A stretch of 64,000 bases of DNA from ZLKRG08 sp046048895 (GTDB lineage: Bacteria; Actinomycetota; Actinomycetes; Nanopelagicales; Nanopelagicaceae): contig JBJOFF010000003.1 of the NCBI GenBank assembly GCA_046048895.1, positions 62,001-126,000 of the forward strand, read 5' to 3'. Position numbers and translations under genes: made by a program. Each line of letters opens with the position of its first letter. Within the stretch, counting starts at the first letter, position 1. Of the stretch, positions 61,421 through 64,000 are shown piece after piece. The notes under the pieces were generated by a model. It worked only from the letters and a program-made list of their open reading frames with translations, had not been told where the DNA came from and made no database searches.

Positions 61421-62230
61421 TTAGAGTAAATCTGAGATTTCTACGCCTAAGCGACCCAATTCGCTCTTACCGCCATCAAGCGATGTCAGCACAAATGGCT
61501 TGCCATCTGGGGCGATGCAATATGAATTTTCAAAGTGCGAACCACGAGATTTATCTTGGCTAACCACAGTCCAATCATCGCCCAAAACTTTGGTTTTATG
61601 TGTTCCACGAGTAATCATCGGTTCGATTGCTAAACAGATTCCTTCAACTAAATCAGGACCATTTCCTGGCTTTCCGAAATTAAGTACATGCGGTTCCATG
61701 TGCATGGCAGTGCCAATTCCATGTCCGCCATATTCACGCAAAATTCCATACTTGCCTTGGGAATTTATATACTCTTCAATTGCATGACCGATATCAGAGA
61801 GCTTGGCGCCTTTCTTGCCTGCTGCAATTCCGCGCCACATTGATTCTTCGCAAGTCTCCAACATCTTTTGATCTGCTGGATCTGCTGCACCAACAACTAC
61901 TGAAAAGGCGGCATCTCCATGCCAACCATCAATAATCGCGCCACAATCAATAGAAACTACATCGCCCTCAAGAATCACGCGTTCTCCGGGAATGCCATGC
62001 ACAATCTCATCATTTACTGATACACAGATAGTTGCTGGATATCCGTGATAACCAAGGAAATTAGATTTTCCACCACCGCGTTTGATATTCGCTGCTGCCA
62101 CTGCATCAAGTGCAGAGGTAGTCATGCCAGGTTTGATGGTTTCGCGCAGTAACTGCAAGGTCTCGCCTACCAATAGACCCGCTTTGCGCATGGTTTTTAA
62201 TTGATCAAGAGTCTTTAACTCAATCGCCAT
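61421..62230 (-). CDS. map: Type I methionine aminopeptidase
   Basis: Removes the initiator methionine from new proteins. 269 aa. Metal ligands in VSIDCGAIIDGWHGDAAFS near 91-109, GHGIGTAMHMEPHVLN near 168-183, AIEPMI near 201-206 and a later SHFENSY region near 230. ATG with AAAGG upstream. Downstream of adk as in other Actinobacteria. Confidence 0.96.
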   Translation of the reverse strand: MAIELKTLDQLKTMRKAGLLVGETLQLLRETIKPGMTTSALDAVAAANIKRGGGKSNFLGYHGYPATICVSVNDEIVHGIPGERVILEGDVVSIDCGAIIDGWHGDAAFSVVVGAADPADQKMLETCEESMWRGIAAGKKGAKLSDIGHAIEEYINSQGKYGILREYGGHGIGTAMHMEPHVLNFGKPGNGPDLVEGICLAIEPMITRGTHKTKVLGDDWTVVSQDKSRGSHFENSYCIAPDGKPFVLTSLDGGKSELGRLGVEISDLL

Positions 62231-62255
62231 GCTTAAACTACTTACCTTTATTCAT

Positions 62256-62906
62256 TTACTTGACGCGAGATAACGCAGCGATTGCAGAGTCCGTAATTTC
62301 ATTTACTGGACCTGATGCGGAGATGGTAATCAATAAACCTTCATTGCGATAAAAAGAGATGATCGGCTCGGTCTGCTCTGCATAAACTTCTAAACGGCGC
62401 TTAATAACTTCTGCCTTGTCATCATCGCGCTGCACCAATGCACTTCCGCAGCCATCACAAACGCCTTCAACTGCAGGTTTTTCATTAACAATATGGAAAG
62501 TGCGCTGGCAATTTGGGCAGGCGCGACGACCAGAGAGACGGGAAACGATCTCTGCTTGATCAACGCTAAGTTCTAGAGCTGCATGAAGCGGAGTTCCCTT
62601 TTCGGCCAATACTGCGCGAAGTACTTCGGCTTGCGCAACATTACGTGGATAGCCATCAAGTAAGAAGCCATTATCAAGATCGCCTTGATTTAATCGATCT
62701 TTCACCATGTCATTTGTAACTGAATCCGGTACAAGTTCGCCTTTATCCATGTACTTCTTCGCTTCCAAACCAAGTGGCGTATTTCCTTTTAGGTTTGCGC
62801 GGAAGATGTCGCCAGTAGAGATATGAGGAATTGCAAAGTGCGCGGCAAGAAATTGTGCTTGGGTTCCCTTGCCTGCGCCCGGTGCTCCGACCAGGACTAG
62901 TCGCAT
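62256..62906 (-). CDS. adk: Adenylate kinase (zinc-lid form)
   Basis: AMP + ATP to 2 ADP. 216 aa. P-loop GAPGAGKGTQ at 7-16, AMP-binding STGDIFR near 30-36, FLLDGYPRN near 81-89. The LID has four zinc-binding Cys (130, 133, 150, 153), the long-lid form of Gram-positives; many actinobacterial Adks have a short lid without zinc. ATG shares a base with the secY stop (TAATG). Confidence 0.96.
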   Translation of the reverse strand: MRLVLVGAPGAGKGTQAQFLAAHFAIPHISTGDIFRANLKGNTPLGLEAKKYMDKGELVPDSVTNDMVKDRLNQGDLDNGFLLDGYPRNVAQAEVLRAVLAEKGTPLHAALELSVDQAEIVSRLSGRRACPNCQRTFHIVNEKPAVEGVCDGCGSALVQRDDDKAEVIKRRLEVYAEQTEPIISFYRNEGLLITISASGPVNEITDSAIAALSRVK

Positions 62907-64000
62907 TATTTTAAGAATCCCTCATAGCTGCGCTGTTGTAGCTGTGATTCGATCTGCTTTGCAGTATCGAGACCAACACCAACCACAATCAAAATTGCAG
63001 TTCCGCCGAATGGGAAGTTCTGAGTTGCTCCGAAGAGAATCAAAGCTCCGATTGGAATAATCGCAACTAACGCAAGATAAATAGAACCTGGCGCAGTAAT
63101 ACGTGAAAGTACATACTGTAGATACTCTGCAGTTGGCTTACCTGCGCGAATACCTGGAATAAATCCACCGTACTTCTTCATATTATCTGCAACCTCATCT
63201 GGATTAAATGTGATTGCTACATAGAAGTAGGTAAAGAAGATAATTAATAGCGCATATGTAGCTACATAAATTGGGTGATCGCCCTGTACAAAGTTACGTG
63301 AGATCCAAACTGCCCAACCTGCAGTGCTATTTGTGAAGTTAACAATTAGCGATGGGATATAGAGCAATGAAGATGCGAAGATCACTGGAATTACGCCAGC
63401 CTGGTTAACCTTAATCGGAATGTAGGTGCTGGTGCCGCCGTATGTTTGGCGACCGACCATGCGCTTTGCATACTGCACTGGAATACGGCGCTGTGATTGT
63501 TCGACGAAAACTACCGCTGCCACAACCAGAATTCCGACTGCAAGTACGAATAGGAATGCGAACCAACCCTTCTGTACTTGGATGCTCCAAAGGTTGCCAG
63601 GGAATCCTGCTGCAATTGAGGTAAAGATCAAGATTGACATACCGTTACCAACACCGCGATCAGTAATTAGTTCGCCTAGCCACATAATTACAGAGGTTCC
63701 GGCGGTCATTACGAAAATCATGGTGACGATACGCTGCCATGAAGTATCAGGAATGATTGGCAGAGTACATCCACTTAGTAGGCGACCTGGTGTACGGGCT
63801 ACTGCGACAAGTCCGGTTGATTGCAATACTGCAAGACCGATTGTTAAGTAACGGGTGTACTGAGTTAACTTTGCAGTTCCTGATTGACCTTCATTCTTAA
63901 GAGCTTCAAAACGTGGAATAACTACAGTCAAAAGCTGAACGATGATCGAGCTGGTGATGTAAGGCATGATGCCAAGTGCGAATACTGAGAGTTGAAGTAA
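62906..64000 (-). CDS. secY: Preprotein translocase subunit SecY, 3' part
   Basis: Pore subunit of the SecYEG channel. The frame is open to the window edge, giving 364 C-terminal residues; the ATG at 63967 is internal (GIMPYITSSIIVQLLT follows helix 2). Visible are the helices from TM2 to TM10, the cytosolic C4/C5 loops (SQRRIPVQYAKRMVGRQT near the middle) and FNPDEVADNMKKYGGFIPGIRAG. In the spc-operon order secY-adk-map. Confidence 0.96.
   Translation of the reverse strand, partial: LLQLSVFALGIMPYITSSIIVQLLTVVIPRFEALKNEGQSGTAKLTQYTRYLTIGLAVLQSTGLVAVARTPGRLLSGCTLPIIPDTSWQRIVTMIFVMTAGTSVIMWLGELITDRGVGNGMSILIFTSIAAGFPGNLWSIQVQKGWFAFLFVLAVGILVVAAVVFVEQSQRRIPVQYAKRMVGRQTYGGTSTYIPIKVNQAGVIPVIFASSLLYIPSLIVNFTNSTAGWAVWISRNFVQGDHPIYVATYALLIIFFTYFYVAITFNPDEVADNMKKYGGFIPGIRAGKPTAEYLQYVLSRITAPGSIYLALVAIIPIGALILFGATQNFPFGGTAILIVVGVGLDTAKQIESQLQQRSYEGFLK

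Noticed and set aside
1..64000. tRNA, rRNA, CRISPR, insertion-sequence or prophage content
   Set aside because: All gaps were read; none exceeds 300 bases and none has cloverleaf, repeat-spacer, transposase or integrase features. A computational scan (tRNAscan, Infernal) would be decisive.

Overview
The window looks like part of a streamlined, gene-dense actinobacterial chromosome with an AT-leaning base composition (mid-40s % G+C judged by eye, not computed). Actinobacterial markers are an acyl-CoA carboxylase set with an epsilon subunit, folD-DUF3017-mdh, sucCD-DUF6350-purNH, the paired guaB/guaB3, groES plus a His-tailed GroEL under a CIRCE operator, and actinobacterial-type Add and DeoA. 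Low G+C, almost no intergenic DNA, stop/start overlaps (ATGA, TTGA, TAATG), many TTG starts and a large nucleoside-uptake locus fit the freshwater acI group (Nanopelagicales) best. That placement is inference from gene content.

Layout. 1-3112 (+): acyl-CoA carboxylase genes with maf. 3129-7957 (+): phosphohexomutase-family enzyme, deoC and two aldehyde dehydrogenase genes, the second a half-length protein without catalytic residues. 7954-9778: divergent nucleoside hydrolase and ribokinase. 9751-18585 (-): nucleoside operon of BMP-type binding protein, ABC transporter, cytidine deaminase, thymidine phosphorylase, adenosine deaminase and a P450. 18731-22263: trpS, a CNNM/HlyC membrane protein and an orphan sugar-ABC ATPase. 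22266-31489 (-): a peptidase-S51-like gene broken by one in-frame stop, icd, mdh, DUF3017, folD, purH, purN, DUF6350, sucD, sucC. 31511-36291: pcrA, PIG-L deacetylase, FUSC membrane protein, secreted cyclophilin. 36293-42167 (-): guaA, guaB3, a CBS-less guaB, groEL, groES. 42203-50834 (-): tsaD-rimI-tsaB-tsaE-alr-acpS-PAP2-glmS-glmM-rpsI-rplM. 50976-53423 (-): ABC-F ATPase and truA. 53443-56898 (-): rplQ-rpoA-rpsD-rpsK-rpsM-rpmJ-infA. 56987-61318 (-): MFS transporter and tripartite tricarboxylate transporter (TctABC). 61421-64000 (-): map, adk and the 3' part of secY.

How the genes work together. The first 18.6 kb can be read as a nucleoside-scavenging programme. Nucleosides are bound and imported, deaminated, cleaved by phosphorolysis or hydrolysis, and the pentose is moved to glyceraldehyde-3-phosphate and acetaldehyde by a mutase, DeoC and aldehyde dehydrogenase. 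Purine synthesis and interconversion (purN, purH, folD, guaB, guaA) and TCA enzymes (icd, mdh, sucCD) follow. The right third is translation and envelope housekeeping, with the tricarboxylate transporter and MFS genes inserted into the normally contiguous map-infA junction.

Regulatory structure visible in the sequence includes a CIRCE operator, several strong terminators (one inside the first codons of truA), a 165-bp leader before rpsM with two perfect or wobble-paired GNRA-loop hairpins, and divergent leaderless-type promoters. No gene-free stretch exceeds 300 bases. No tRNA, rRNA, CRISPR array, insertion sequence or phage gene was seen.
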